64,000 nt of DNA from the NCBI GenBank assembly GCA_950022295.1, contig OX465598.1, positions 6,014,001 through 6,078,000 on the forward strand, read 5' to 3'. A program made the translations under genes and the position numbers. Each line of letters begins with the position of its first letter. Within the stretch, counting starts at the first letter, position 1. Shown one piece after another: positions 23,095 to 34,317 of this stretch. The DNA comes from Bromus sterilis (taxonomy: Eukaryota; Streptophyta; Magnoliopsida; Poales; Poaceae). The notes beneath the pieces were generated by a model. That model was not told the DNA's origin and did no database searches. It saw nothing but the letters and a program-made list of their open reading frames with translations.

Positions 23095-23728
23095 CCTGTC
23101 TGAACAGCAAGGGTTAGTTCAGACAAAGCGTTTGCGAGGATAAGAAGTCATACATGATGTAGTATGAGCAATAAATGAGAAGTGCAGTAGATACACAATA
23201 GTAGTCATATAGACATACAGATCTTTGCACACAGTCGGTCAAAATCGGACAGCGTAACGTCGTAGAAATTAAGGAAAAAGGACTCAGTAGGCGGCGCGCA
23301 GACCGCGGTAAGGATTACACGACGCGACATAGATTCCACTATGTCAATCACGCCGCAAGAAAACTGTTGGCCACAGGAGTTAATGCCAGAGGACGCGCGG
23401 CCTGCCCAGAATGAGAATGGGATCCGCGGTCCGGGACCTGGGGTATGACTCCTACGACACGACTCAATCAATGGGGGAAGCACCAAAACGCCGGATGGAA
23501 TCAAGAGAACGTGATCCTAATGTCAGAGTTTGTAAAACTTACCAGCAAGGATATGAGAGCAGATTCCCAGAGCATAGATACGAAGAAAAGGATCCTAATA
23601 CCATAGATATCACACGTAGTGACATCGATGTGGGCCCGTAAGCCAAATATTAAGTTAGCAAAATAGTTTTTCAAAGTCTAGACTCAACTTCGACCAGGTA
23701 GTGGTTGGGTGGCTTCCTACAGGCAGTC
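23095..23728 (-). other. Leader between primer site and gag of the Tekay-like element
   Basis: Untranslated leader. It should hold the packaging signal. No open frame of note was seen on the minus strand; the short plus-strand frame 23411-23641 is a shadow. Confidence 0.6.
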
Positions 23729-23741
23729 GGCTCTGATACCA
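23729..23741 (-). promoter_or_regulatory. Primer-binding site for initiator tRNA-Met
   Basis: The minus strand reads TGGTATCAGAGCC, three bases after the 5' LTR end. This is the standard plant initiator-Met primer site of LTR retrotransposons. Confidence 0.93.
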
Positions 23742-23744
23742 ACT

Positions 23745-26700
23745 TGTGACGCCCTCGATTTACGATCATGTACAGTAATCATACACGCAGGGTACATGAT
23801 CGAGATCAAGGTGCCACGGTGAGAATATCACAGCACAACACTAAACACAAAAAGATAAACCAAATATATTAAAATGAAGTGGGGTCACACGGACCCGAAT
23901 ACATAAGTCATACAATCATAATATCTGAGTACAGACATAGTTAGTCAAGTTTTGCCTTAAGAAGGCTAGCACAAATAACATCAGAGGTACAGATCGAAAA
24001 GGCGAGGCCTCCTGCCTGGGATCCACCGAATTACTCCTAGTCAACGGGAACTCGACGTCGTAGTAGGCTCCTCCTGGAATCTCCTGCTCCTGGGCTTCAA
24101 CGTCGACTGCAGCGGCCGATCAGGCAAAGCGAAAAGGGAAAATAAAGCAAGGGTGAGTATCTAGCATACCCGCGAGTCTTACGTCCGCTACTAAGCATTT
24201 ATGCCTGTATCAAATGGAAAGGGAGGCTGTATATAGTGGACTGCAAGGTAGAAATCAGAATAAGGGTAAGAAGCTAGGCCTATCGAAGACTAGCATCTTC
24301 CGACGAGTCTTGCAGCATGAGATAAGGATCAGCCAACAGTTTAATATAACAGTAATGAATGTAACAATGCAGTAGAAGTTGCTGCAGCATTGTATAATAA
24401 TAAGTTGTAATCATAATTAACAATGCCTCTGAGTTCCCCTCCTCGTCATCCCCGCGAGGAAGAAAACCCGGAACCAACAGTTTAATAGTAGTAGTTTGTA
24501 GTGATAGGATCTGGCTTCAGCATAAAGCGTCCTGTTACCGTGGACACGGCTATCGATAGATTAATCTTCCCTGCAGGGGTGCACTAGTGTGACACTACAC
24601 GCTCGGATCTCCAGGGTGGCGTACACCTGGTTAGGGAGCACCCCACCGAGGCTATCCGACACAACGCAGTCCATCCTACGACTCATCAGAGAGGTCCCCG
24701 CCGGTCTACAGCCCTAAGTGCAAGGGGGTCATGGGCCTATCACCCCTCGCTCTCCGGGTCGTTGCGAGGGGGGTGAATTCCAACGCCGCAGCGCGATCCG
24801 TCCCTGCCGCAATGCTGAACTGGACGTCTTTCAGAACTTTCGAACGAGGCTACCTTGCGGAGGCGCCCAAACGCGTAATCCCACGTATAGGTAGTGCGTA
24901 CAAGCCAAAAGGCTACTCAAGTCATCCGCCGAACCCGTTAAGCATTTTATTAATTTTCTGTCGAGACAACCGTTATCGTTGCCCCTTACTGAATGAGTCG
25001 CGGACAACGACAGCAGTCAGGACCACCAGTAACGTCGGTGCCTGCCCTGTCGTCCCACCAACTCGTGCGGTTACCAACAGGTGAACCGTCTCCTTACCTT
25101 GTCTCGTGTTTGCTCTTGGTAGAGCTCGACTTTCGTACAACAGGAAATCCTTCGGCCACGAACAGTACCAGGCCCACCGCACACCGGTGGAATACACCTG
25201 ACCTGTCGTTCCGCTAAGATAACCTGCGCGGGCACCGTTGGGTCACCCGACTCCTTACCTGTAAGGACAACCGTGGTTCAGAACCCTAAGACGGATATAC
25301 AGAGTCGACCACGAGTGGAGTACGGGGATTTCTCCCTGATCGCTCACACTTGAGGTGGCTCGGCAGATCCGACGTAGGGGGGGCTGAGTCGGTGTCTGCT
25401 CTGAACCGTACCTGTAGCAGTTGTAATGGATCGCAACCGCGATCATCCCAGAGTGATCACGGCCCTCTATCTAATCCTATTGACTAACAAGGCGCAGGGT
25501 TCACTGCTGAATATAATATATATAATAGGCAGCATGGGATAACAGAAGGTACATCAAGGGGCGACAAAAGCAGGCTATGCAATTGAGTAGGATTATAACG
25601 TAGCAGCAGCATATGCCTAGTGCAAGAAAGTACGGAAAGATAGGCGATATCTGGGGAAGAGAATGGCTCTGCTTGCCTGTAAGCTCGACAGTAGAGGTAC
25701 GGTCGTCGACGAAGTAGTCGATCACAGGGGCATCAGGAGCGGACGACGAGACTACCGGACAATAAAAGAGGGGGGAGAAACAATAAATACACAGCAATGA
25801 TAGCAATACAAATACAAGACATGACATATGAAATGTTAACGATGCTCTAACGTTGTACGATACACATTGCTCGGAACGGAAATTCATCCGGGGATGAACT
25901 GCCAGTTCCGGGTAATTACCGGTTAGGGTGTCCGGAGGGGGAAAGATCATGCCGGAGGTGTCGTGGACATCCGACAAACGTATGGGTGATGTATCCGGAC
26001 TAGTTGAACCATTCCGGACAACTTTCGTGTTCGGAATAAATTCATCCGGATACTTTATCAGTACCGGACAAATCATCGGACAGACGATCCGTAGGGGGAC
26101 GATTCGATGTTCGGTATGTTAGAGGGGTATGGTTGATATACGGGTAGCATATCCGTATTCGTTATATTTTTCTGATCAATTTTCATGTATAAACTTTTTT
26201 GATCCGAGTTACGGATTAAAAGATATTGATTTTATAAGTTTTAATCAATTTAAAACATTTAAAAATCCCTTTTAATAATTTCTTTTATTATTTTAGTAAC
26301 ATTATCCAAAACAGTGTTGACTGGTCAAACCTGACCAGTGGGTCCCACTGGTCAGTGACACTTATTAATAATCAGTTTAATTAATCTAACTAATCAATGG
26401 GGGACCCACATGTCATACTCTCATATTTAAATTAAATTCATTTTAATTACTAACTAACAGTGGGGCCCAGGTGTCATTGAGACATTGTTTAATTAACAGT
26501 TATATTAACCCAAAGGTTATTTTAATTTAATTTATCTAGTTAATTAAACAAGGTGGCCCACTGGTCATACACACATAGTACTAACAATTTTTTTTTGTTT
26601 ATGTCTAATCCCCCTTTTTCTTAATCTGCAGGGGGGTGCCCACCAGTCAGTGGGGGGGATAACCCACTGGCCAGCCTGAGCCAGCCGACGCCGGCGAGTC

Positions 26701-28003
26701 CGACGCCGGTGAGGCCATCCTGGCGAGGGCAACCGCGGGGAGGCGTGGGGGCTTGGCCATGCGCGCGTGTGCCCACACGGGCCGCGGGCAGAGCGCGCTG
26801 GGCGCGATGCCAAGGCGGGGGAGAGCACGCCAAGCCATGGCGGACCGACGTCGGAGCACGGTGGAAAGAGGAGCTCCGGCGACCCATTCGCGCAGGGAGA
26901 GGGGGGGAAGTGACGCGGTGCTCACCGCGAACTCGACGGGGAGGGCAGCGTGCGCGGGGAGGCAACGTTGACAGGGAATCGGACGGCGGGGGCAAGGTGA
27001 CCACAGCCGGAGAAGGTGAAGCTGGCGTCGAGCTGGTGGCGTGGCGACTCGAATTGGACGGGGGGAACGGCGTGGAAGTTCGTGGCGGTCCTGCTGGACG
27101 TGCTCGCACGGCCGGAGATGGCCAGTGGCCGTGACGACGACGCGCGGCGGCGGCCCCGCCTCGGATGCGCGCAGAATAGAGGGCAGGAGGGAAACGACGA
27201 GATGTGGAGGGGGATAGGGTTAGGGCACGGCGCAGGGGCGCACGGGGGCGTCTTGTAGCCGCCGGGGTGCCGTCGATGGCCGACACGGCGGGTGCCCGTC
27301 GCCGTGGCCATGGCGGATGGCTGCCACGCCCCTGCTTCTCCCCTGTAGCGAGAGGAAGGGGATGGTTCGGGTGGGGGTGGGCCTTGGGCTGGATTCGGTG
27401 GGGGTTGGGGAATGGGCCTCAGGCCAGAGGGGGTTAGTTAGGTTTAGCTTTAATTCCCTTTTCTCTTTTCTTTCTTTTGTTTATTTCTGTTAGCATTTAT
27501 TTAAATGGCTTAGGCATTTTTATCTAATGCCTTTTTGGTTCCATAATTAATAGAGCATATTCCTAGAGTACCACAAAATTTTAGGGTTTTTCTAAACTCT
27601 TTTGGTATTTTATTCTATTATAAAATGGGTAATTGGCTTGGAATTGCTACTGTTATTAATTGCTTACAATTTTCAGTAGCCCAATAAATACCAATGATTA
27701 CATGGGCATGGTCCAATGGTTATTTGGGATTTTATAAAAGTGGTTCAAGATTTTTGGAAAAGATTTATTGTCACCATATTTTTAATATTCATCAAAAGGC
27801 ACTTAGGGTTTGTTTGAATTTCAATTCAAATGGCCTGGACTTTAGTTGGCCAATGATGATCAAGGTTCATGGTTCATATTTTCTTGCAACAATATTAAAG
27901 GAGAATTTGAATTTGAACTGAACCAGTTGATCAGACAAAAGTTTTGAACAGTAGAGATGAACAGTAACCATGATTACTGTTCACTGACAGCGAGGGTGTT
28001 ACA
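23745..28003 (-). repeat. Complete 5' LTR of the Tekay-like element (4.26 kb)
   Basis: Plus-strand ends are TGTGACGCCC and GGGTGTTACA. The stretch 26000-26600 is very AT-rich; 26630-27440 is very GC-rich and open in several frames on both strands (for example 27286-26621 minus), followed by AT-rich sequence to 28003. I do not accept these frames as genes: the block lies wholly within the LTR and has no recognisable domain. Confidence 0.93.
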
Positions 28004-29489
28004 AGGGGCATCCCCAAGCTTGAGCGCTTGACACTCCTGGATCTTCTTTCATCATCTTCCATCGCACACTTGAAAACTCCCTTCATACACAACTCATCAT
28101 AAGCTGATTAGAGAGGTTAGTACCCTTAATAAATAATTTTTACCCACTGGATATAAAGATATTCTTGAAGAGATACTGTTTCTCAAGATTGCCAAAAAGT
28201 TTTTGCAAAGAAAAAGCAAGCTTAAGGTTTGCAAAAGTTAGGAGAGACAAAACGTGACAGAATCTGTGAAAAACAGAACAGCGGGTAGTAAAGAATTTTT
28301 TAGGGGTACTTCTGCAACTCAAATCAAAAAACTCAGAACATACGAAAGTTCCGTGATTGTATAGAGCATGCTGTGTAAAACATTCAGCTCAAAAAGATGA
28401 ACTGGGATTTTTCTATGATTTTTCCCGTCACGAGGACAGAATCTGTTTTCTGGACAGCATGTCACAACTTTCACTTCCCTTGTCATATGAGGCCATAACT
28501 TGGCACAAAGCTTGAAAATAAAGATACAATGATGTTGCTACAGTAGTAACAATCATCAAGACCACTAAAAACAGAAATTAAAAACTCAAAGTAAAGATAA
28601 CAAGGGTTGTCTCCCTAGAGCTCTTTCTTTATAGCCATAAAGATAGGCTTAAGATTTTAATGATGCTCTCATAGGAATAAGAGTTGAAGAACAAAAGAGA
28701 GCATGAAGAAACAAATACCAAAAACATTTAAGCCTAACATGCTTCCTATGCAAAGGGATCTTGTAGAGAAATAACTCATGGGAGCATAAAGATATTAGCA
28801 TAGGAAGCCAAAATAAGTGCAACTTCAAAACCTTCAACATAAAGAGAGGGAACTTGATATTCTTGAAATATCTATAAGAATATGTTCCCCTCTCATAATA
28901 ATTTTCAGTGGGATCATGAATAAACTCAACAATATAAGTATCACATAAAAAATTCTTATCATGATCCACAAGCATAGAAAATTTGTTACTCTCCACATAA
29001 GTAAAATTATTCTCATTAGTAATAGTGGGAGCAAACTCAAGAAAATAGCTATCACATGAATCATTCTTATCATGATACACTTCCAAGCATTTATTCTTTA
29101 TAGCATAAGTGTCATCACAATAATCATCATAGATAGGAGGTAAAGTATCATCAAAATAAATTTCCTCATCAAAACTTGGGGGGCTAAAAAGATCATCTTC
29201 AAAAAACGTAGCATCCCCAAGCTTATAGCTTTGCATATCATTAGCATCAAGAGTATTCAAAGAAGACATGCAAATAACATTACTACTATCATGAGTATTG
29301 TCCAAATAGTAAAGCTCCATAGGCTTTTGATTTTCTCTTCAAACACTTCATGTCCCAACTCAAGGTAGAGCTCATAAAGCTCTCTCATAATATTTTTGTT
29401 GTTTTCCATAAGCCTAACTAGTGAAAATAAAAACAAGAAACGAAAAGATTTAATTGCAGAATCTAAAGATATACCTTCAAGCACTCACC
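28004..29489 (-). other. 5' internal region of the minus-strand non-autonomous element
   Basis: It contains the acidic ORF 29320-28649 described separately. The rest, 28004-28640, is the inverse counterpart of 11220-11900 in the plus-strand element (shared stretches around AAGCTTGAGCGCTTGACACTC and the cluster near 28140-28500). No enzymatic domain. Confidence 0.7.
28649..29320 (-). CDS. Acidic ORF of the non-autonomous gypsy element, function unknown
   Basis: 223 codons starting MELYYLDNTHDSS. The first two thirds are rich in Asp, Tyr and Asn (SFDEEIYFDDTLPPIYDDY, DDTYAIKNK), and the last third is hydrophobic (about residues 160-205), possibly one or two membrane-spanning segments. From recall, similar acidic ORFs are common in Triticeae non-autonomous gypsy families, without known function. 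It lies about 170 bases inside the primer site, where gag would be expected, but I see no capsid or zinc-knuckle motif. The plus-strand relative has a protease-like ORF instead, so the two copies kept different parts. Confidence 0.5.
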   Translation of the reverse strand: MELYYLDNTHDSSNVICMSSLNTLDANDMQSYKLGDATFFEDDLFSPPSFDEEIYFDDTLPPIYDDYCDDTYAIKNKCLEVYHDKNDSCDSYFLEFAPTITNENNFTYVESNKFSMLVDHDKNFLCDTYIVEFIHDPTENYYERGTYSYRYFKNIKFPLFMLKVLKLHLFWLPMLISLCSHELFLYKIPLHRKHVRLKCFWYLFLHALFCSSTLIPMRASLKS

Positions 29490-29507
29490 TCCCCGGCAAC
29501 GGCGCCA
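29490..29507 (-). promoter_or_regulatory. Primer-binding-like site of the minus-strand element
   Basis: The minus strand reads TGGCGCCGTTGCCGGGGA, nine bases after the LTR end. It differs at one base from the site in the plus-strand element (10214-10231). Confidence 0.75.
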
Positions 29508-29516
29508 GAAATAGCT

Positions 29517-31073
29517 TGATGTCTACGCACGCTTCTATTCTTGTAGACTATGTTGGGCCTCCAAACGCAGAGGTTTGTAGGACAGCAGCAATTTCCCTCA
29601 AGTGGATGACCTAAGGTTTATCGAACTCAGGGAACTAGAATTGAAGATGGTCTCTCTCAAGCAACCCTGCAATTAAGATACAAGAAGTCTCTTGTGTCCC
29701 CAACACACCTAATACAACTAGGAGTTGTATAGGTGCACTAGTTCGGCGAAGAGATGGTAAAATATGGGTGATAGGTGTGGTAAAACAAAGTAATATAAAT
29801 CTGTAATAAAAAGTGAAGCAAGCAAACAAGTGATAAACGTGGGCACAAACAGTATTGCAGTGGTGGAAACAAGGCCTAGGCTTCATACTTTCACTAGTGG
29901 CAACTCCCAACAACATTAACATAGTCTAATCACATGATATTTCCCATAAAACATGCAATAGAGACGTACTCGGAGGTCATTCCTTTGTGGTCAAGAGAGG
30001 ACGAGAATTGTGTAGGGCTACAAAAGCACACCTCAGAGTTCATAGTTCTCATCTATGGATTTCCAATGTCACCGCGGCCATCCAAAGAGAGTACCATAAT
30101 CACCACAACATATCTAAAGGATAGTCAAAGACAAACACCAAGAGACTCTCAATCTTCAATCAACACACAAAAGAGGAAATCACTCATGAAAATATTCTTC
30201 TAACCCATGTCCAATAGACCATTGTCACCATGGTCTCGGGGATTATACTAGATAAGATCAATTGAGTACATCAATCCAATACATAGAAGAAGGGGAAACA
30301 TCATGGGATCATCCTAGATTAACATAGCCAATGATCACAACAAAGATCACATCATGGGAGAGAGAGAAACCACATAGATCAAGATGAACTACTCACACAT
30401 GGACATGGTGAGAGAGAGAGAGTTGTTGATGGAGAGGTGCAGCCCGGAGAAGATGAAGGAGATGGCGACGGCGGCGGCGCCCACGGCCACGGCCACGACC
30501 CTTGGGGGCAGCGGCCCTTGGCCCCTTCTTCTTCCTTGGAGATGGTACTGCTGTGGAGATTGATCTCCCCCTCAAGACGGCTGCCAAGGGTGCAATTTTC
30601 ATGGTGTCCTTTGACCTAGGTTTCCTCTCTTTATATAGACTCTCGGATTCCCGTCATCCAGATTACGTCTTCTGTATTTCGGGGTTTCTGGAAGCATCCG
30701 AACTCCGATTGGGCCGAATTTTATGTCTAAATCCACCAGAAAAAATTCCCTACAACTTTGTAGTTTTAAGTTTTTCCGTTTGAGGCCGTGTTCTAGCGTT
30801 TCCGAGGCGATCTTTAAAACATGTTTGGTAGGGACAGATTTCGGGAAAGTTAGAGTCCAACTCCTACAAGGCTGCTTTTTGTGATTTTTCCTTTATCCAA
30901 GTAATTCCTACACATAAAGTACAAAAACAAGAACTTGTGCACTCTTGCAACCATTAATAGGTTAGTTCCAAAATATGTTATAAAAAGATATGAAAGTGTA
31001 TCAAAAGCATAGCAATATCACACAAAACATGCATGGAGTAAGCAGAAATTATAGATACGTTTGGGACGTATCA
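29517..31073 (-). repeat. 5' LTR of the minus-strand element
   Basis: 1557 bp, plus-strand ends TGATGTCTACGCACGC and GGGACGTATCA. It pairs with 13006-14582; differences include missing blocks around 13880 and 14090 of the other copy. Confidence 0.93.
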
Positions 31074-31078
31074 GCGAC
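31074..31078 (+). repeat. Right target-site duplication GCGAC
   Basis: Identical to 13001-13005. Confidence 0.95.
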
Positions 31079-31664
31079 ATACATTGCATACATCATGTTA
31101 GTTACTTCTTCTTTATGATTTTGAGTACCTTGTAAAGTGTGAAAGATCTCCTTTATCTTTTTGTAAAATAGAGTGTTGCCCTTAAGTGAGGAAAAGATCT
31201 CAAAGTGGACACATTAAAAGATCCCAAAGAGAACAAATGAGAGTTAAATAGAAAGAGTCATTGAGGCCACAAAAATAGAAAAAAGAGAAAAAGAAATAAA
31301 AAGAGAGAAAGGGGCAACACTACTATCCTTTTGAGAGATCCACACTAGTACTCCCTTTATATCCTTGTACTCCATAGAGATGATCATTATGCATATAGCT
31401 ATGTATTCACTATCCCCTTCTTGCACGCAAACACCATTTGGAGACATTCGAGTCACGGACAGCGAGAGCTCTTACACCTAATGTTCTTTTGTTACTTGTT
31501 TCAATGCCAATATAGACTCTTGCATGTTATGACTTGAATTGAATCTCTAACCTTTATTGCTTTACTTTTCAAAGTTCTTTTATGGTTGATAGCATGTCAC
31601 CACAGAAATTATGTTTTTATCATTTACCTACTCGAGGACGAGAAGCAATTAAGTTTGGGGATTT
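31079..31664 (+). other. 3' internal end of the plus-strand element with polypurine context
   Basis: It resumes the plus-strand element after the insertion. Sequence 31100-31500 is homologous, inverted, to 14770-15560. The last 34 bases (CTCGAGGACGAGAAGCAATTAAGTTTGGGG then ATTT) are the polypurine context before the LTR. No gene. Confidence 0.8.
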
Positions 31665-33292
31665 TGATACGTCCAAAACGTATCTATAATTTCTGCTTGC
31701 TCCATGCATGTTTTGTGTGATATTGCTATGATCTAGATACACTTTCATACACTTTTGATCATATTTGGACTAACCTATTAACTCAGTGCACCCCAGTGCC
31801 AGTTCCTGTTTTGTGCTGTTTTTCTATTTCAGTTTTCCCCCATATAAAAAGTGCCAGAAAAATTCAGATAAAAAATCAGCGTGAAGGAAGCTTCGCGAAG
31901 AGCCCGAGAGGGGCCAGAGGGGAGCCAGGGGGCCCAGGAGGCCACCCGGCGCGGCCCCACCCCTGGCCGCGCCAGGGGGGCGCCTGGGGCCCCTGGTCCA
32001 CCTCTGGCTGCCCCCCTTCGGCTATTTATTCTCCGTCACGGGGAGACTCCAAAGACAGAACCCTATTTCGCAAACTCGCCTCTGTTCCGCCGCCGCCGCG
32101 CTTCCGAGATCGGGAGCACTAGAAGACCTCTTCCCGGCACCCTGCCGGAGGGAGGATTGACCTCCGGGAGTCTCCTCTCCACCATGGATGCTCCCCGGAT
32201 GTCTCGTGAGTAGTTTTTCTTGGATCATGGGTCCGTGATCAGTAGCTATGTGATGTTCTCCTCCCCTCTTTGATCTTCATTGTTTAGACCTCGTGAGCTG
32301 CCCTACATGATCGAGGCACTTTTGTAATATTTCTGCTATTGCTATGTTGAGTTTGATAGGATCTGATGGATTATGAGATTATGTTCAGATTGTGATTGAG
32401 TAATATATTTGGTTCTTATCTCTTATATTTTTGTTCCTAAGTAATTCTTGCATGTTCTCCGTTGCTGTTTAATGCTTTGGCCAAGTAGTAGGTAGTGACT
32501 CCAAGAGGGAACGTTTTGCTCGATTGTGGGTTCATGCCCCCCGATGACACGCTTGAGTGACAGAAACATGAGTCTAGGGGATGTGTTGTTGCCACAAGTG
32601 GGAAAACAACGGTGCTTGTAACCGCGGTTACAAGGATTGTTTACTTTACGCAAAGTTCTTTTTAATGCAGTTGTCTGTTGCTTTGTGTTTACACTTTGGG
32701 TGGGGCTCGCAACTTAATACCAGCGAGATGTTCTGGATAGATATCTCAAGGTGGATGATTAGTAGTAGATGCAGTTGGATTTCGGTCTACTTATTTTGGC
32801 GTACTGCCCATGCTTTTGAGCCTCGTCCTTTCTTTTGTAGCATAGTTAGCATTGCGGTGCGTTCATAATCCTGTCAATTGCCTTTCTGTAATTTGTTTAC
32901 CTCGCATAGCAATTTTATCGTCTTTTGGGAGAGAGACATCACTAGTGAACATCACGTATCCCGGTCCATACCCTCATCACTGTTTACACGCTCATTTACT
33001 TTTCTGTTTTACTTTCAATTGCTATCATTATCCCTTGTGTTTTACCCTTTGTGAACAACAAGACCGGAGAGATTGACAACCTCTCTGAACTTCGTTGGGA
33101 ACAAAGTTATCGTGTCTGTGTGCAGGTCCGCGTCAGTTGCGCCGCTGACACCTACTTATCATCTCCAAAGTCTTACTGGAGACAAACCTTGGTATCTTCA
33201 CCGAGGGAAATTTGCTGTTGTGCTACATCACGCCTTCCACTTGGGGTTTACCAACGAAGGGCGAGAAACCACTATCATCATCTCGCACATCA
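31665..33292 (+). repeat. Complete 3' LTR of the plus-strand element
   Basis: 1628 bp, TGATACGTCCAAAACG to TCGCACATCA. The first about 60 bases are nearly the same as the start of the minus-strand element's LTR, while the right half differs, so the two are related subfamilies. A GC-rich patch near 31880-32110 yields overlapping frames that are not genes. GGAGC follows at 33293 and would be its TSD, but the left copy is outside the window. Confidence 0.92.
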
Positions 33293-34317
33293 GGAGCGCT
33301 GACGCGCACCCGACGAGCACTACTCACGTAGCTGACAAGAACGAAGGGGTTAGCTTTACAACAACTTGAGCCTATGCACGACTCTACGAGTCGCACATAG
33401 CCTCGGGGGCTACTCCCATCGGGAGCGCTGACGCGCACCCGACGACCGCTCGACTGGGCAACTTCTGTCCACCCGACGATGAAACAAGAAGACGAACCGG
33501 ACTGCAATTTCGATGGTTCATCCAAATACTCCCATCGGGAGCATACTCATGACATCTTCGACTGCTCATCAGCAAATGATCGACACGCACTACGGCAGCT
33601 ACTGCAGATTCGAGTCCCTGCGCAACTCTTCGAGTCCCCAGGCACTCGGGGGCTACTGACGAGGGGGTGACCCCACGACTCCTCTACGAGAGGGTACCTG
33701 GTGCGTGTCATGGATGGTGGCCCATCAGAGGCCCACTCGTGGATACCGACATGATGGAATAAGACGTGAAGCCGAAGACTTGAGGCGCAAGACAAGGACT
33801 CATATTCGTAGTCGACTAGGACTCATGTAAAACCCTACCTGGCTATCTATATAAAGCGAGGCAGGGGCACCTGTCAAGACATCACCTAAACCCCCACACA
33901 TAGAACTAGACAGATCTCTCTCCACCAAAGCCCTCACGGCGCCTCTGTACATCATCATCAATATAAGATCAGACAAGCAGCATGTAGGGTTTTCCCTCCG
34001 GGGGCCTGAAGCTGGGTAAATCGTGCCCCGTGTGTCGGTTGTCCGCCGTCCGAGGAACCAATATCATCTGTAACCCTAGCCTTGAGCGCTCCAGCCTTGG
34101 CATCCCCTGTAATCGCATCTCCCCCATCAATAATATCGAGCAGGAGCGTGTCTTCCTGTTTGTCGACGAGCTATCGTCCAACCTGTGCCTCTCATGACTA
34201 ACCCAGGGTCCCTGACCATGGGATTTTCCGGTGTTGATCCCCGTCACTGCCGCACACATCCGAGGGTTTCCCGGCGGCTGGGTCCTCGCCCTCTCTCCCT
34301 CGCCGGCCTCCACGCCA
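33293..34317 (+). mobile_element. Tat-like LTR retrotransposon fragment: 3' internal end plus 3' LTR
   Basis: 33293-33656 is internal sequence with short direct repeats (GGAGCGCTGACGCGCACCCGACGA at 33293 and again near 33424; ACTCCCATCGGGAGC at 33412 and 33529). It ends with CTCGGGGGCTAC, a polypurine tract of Tat type. The LTR 33657-34317 starts TGACGAGGGGG, has a TATA box (CTATATAAAG, about 33848-33857) and probably ends at CACGCCA, because the following sequence is part of a local duplication with another copy at 35648. The remainder lies left of the window. The right border is inferred. Confidence 0.65.

Larger units (their letters stand above)
16761..28003 (-). mobile_element. Tekay/Del-like Ty3/Gypsy element with internal deletion
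   Basis: On the minus strand: 5' LTR 28003-23745, initiator-Met primer site 23741-23729, gag-pol 23094-18933, then a truncated 3' LTR 18963-16761. The insertion is flanked by GGGGG (16756-16760) and AGGGG (28004-28008), a 5-bp duplication with one changed base. LTR ends TGTAACACCC/GGGCGTCACA (minus-strand reading) form a near-perfect inverted repeat. The 3' LTR lacks its first about 2.05 kb, and the polypurine tract and end of pol are also gone. The lineage call rests on the Met primer site, the very long LTRs and pol motifs; the diagnostic chromodomain is missing because of the deletion. Confidence 0.9.
13006..31073 (-). mobile_element. Minus-strand non-autonomous gypsy element (Sabrina/WHAM-like), carrying a nested element
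   Basis: Read on the minus strand: 5' LTR 31073-29517, primer site 29507-29490, internal region to 28004, the nested Tekay-like element (28003-16761), the rest of the internal region to 14583, and 3' LTR 14582-13006. LTR ends are TGAT...ATCA, and the TSD is GCGAC. The element shares its LTR start, primer site and internal non-coding blocks with the plus-strand element it landed in, so a family member inserted into another member in inverse orientation. No enzymatic domains of its own were found. Confidence 0.92.
9716..33292 (+). mobile_element. Plus-strand non-autonomous gypsy element (Sabrina/WHAM-like), interrupted twice
   Basis: Parts in order: the last 487 bp of a 5' LTR (9716-10202), a primer-binding-like site, a short protease-like ORF region, a non-coding internal region to 13005, then (after the 18-kb insertion 13006-31073 and its TSD copy) the remaining internal region 31079-31664 and a complete 3' LTR (31665-33292). 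The 5' LTR remnant matches 32806-33292 almost base for base. No reverse transcriptase, RNase H or integrase is present in either part, so the family depends on enzymes from elsewhere. The family name is from recall of the LTR start (TGATACGTCC, ACGTATCTATAATTTC) and is tentative. Confidence 0.85.

Noticed and set aside
26621..27437. 221-codon minus-strand and 141-codon plus-strand ORFs in the LTR
   Set aside because: Extreme GC content keeps all frames open; no domain, and wholly inside an LTR.
31796..32213. Pro/Gly/Arg-rich ORFs in the 3' LTR of the plus-strand element
   Set aside because: Overlapping frames in a GC-rich LTR patch without domain.
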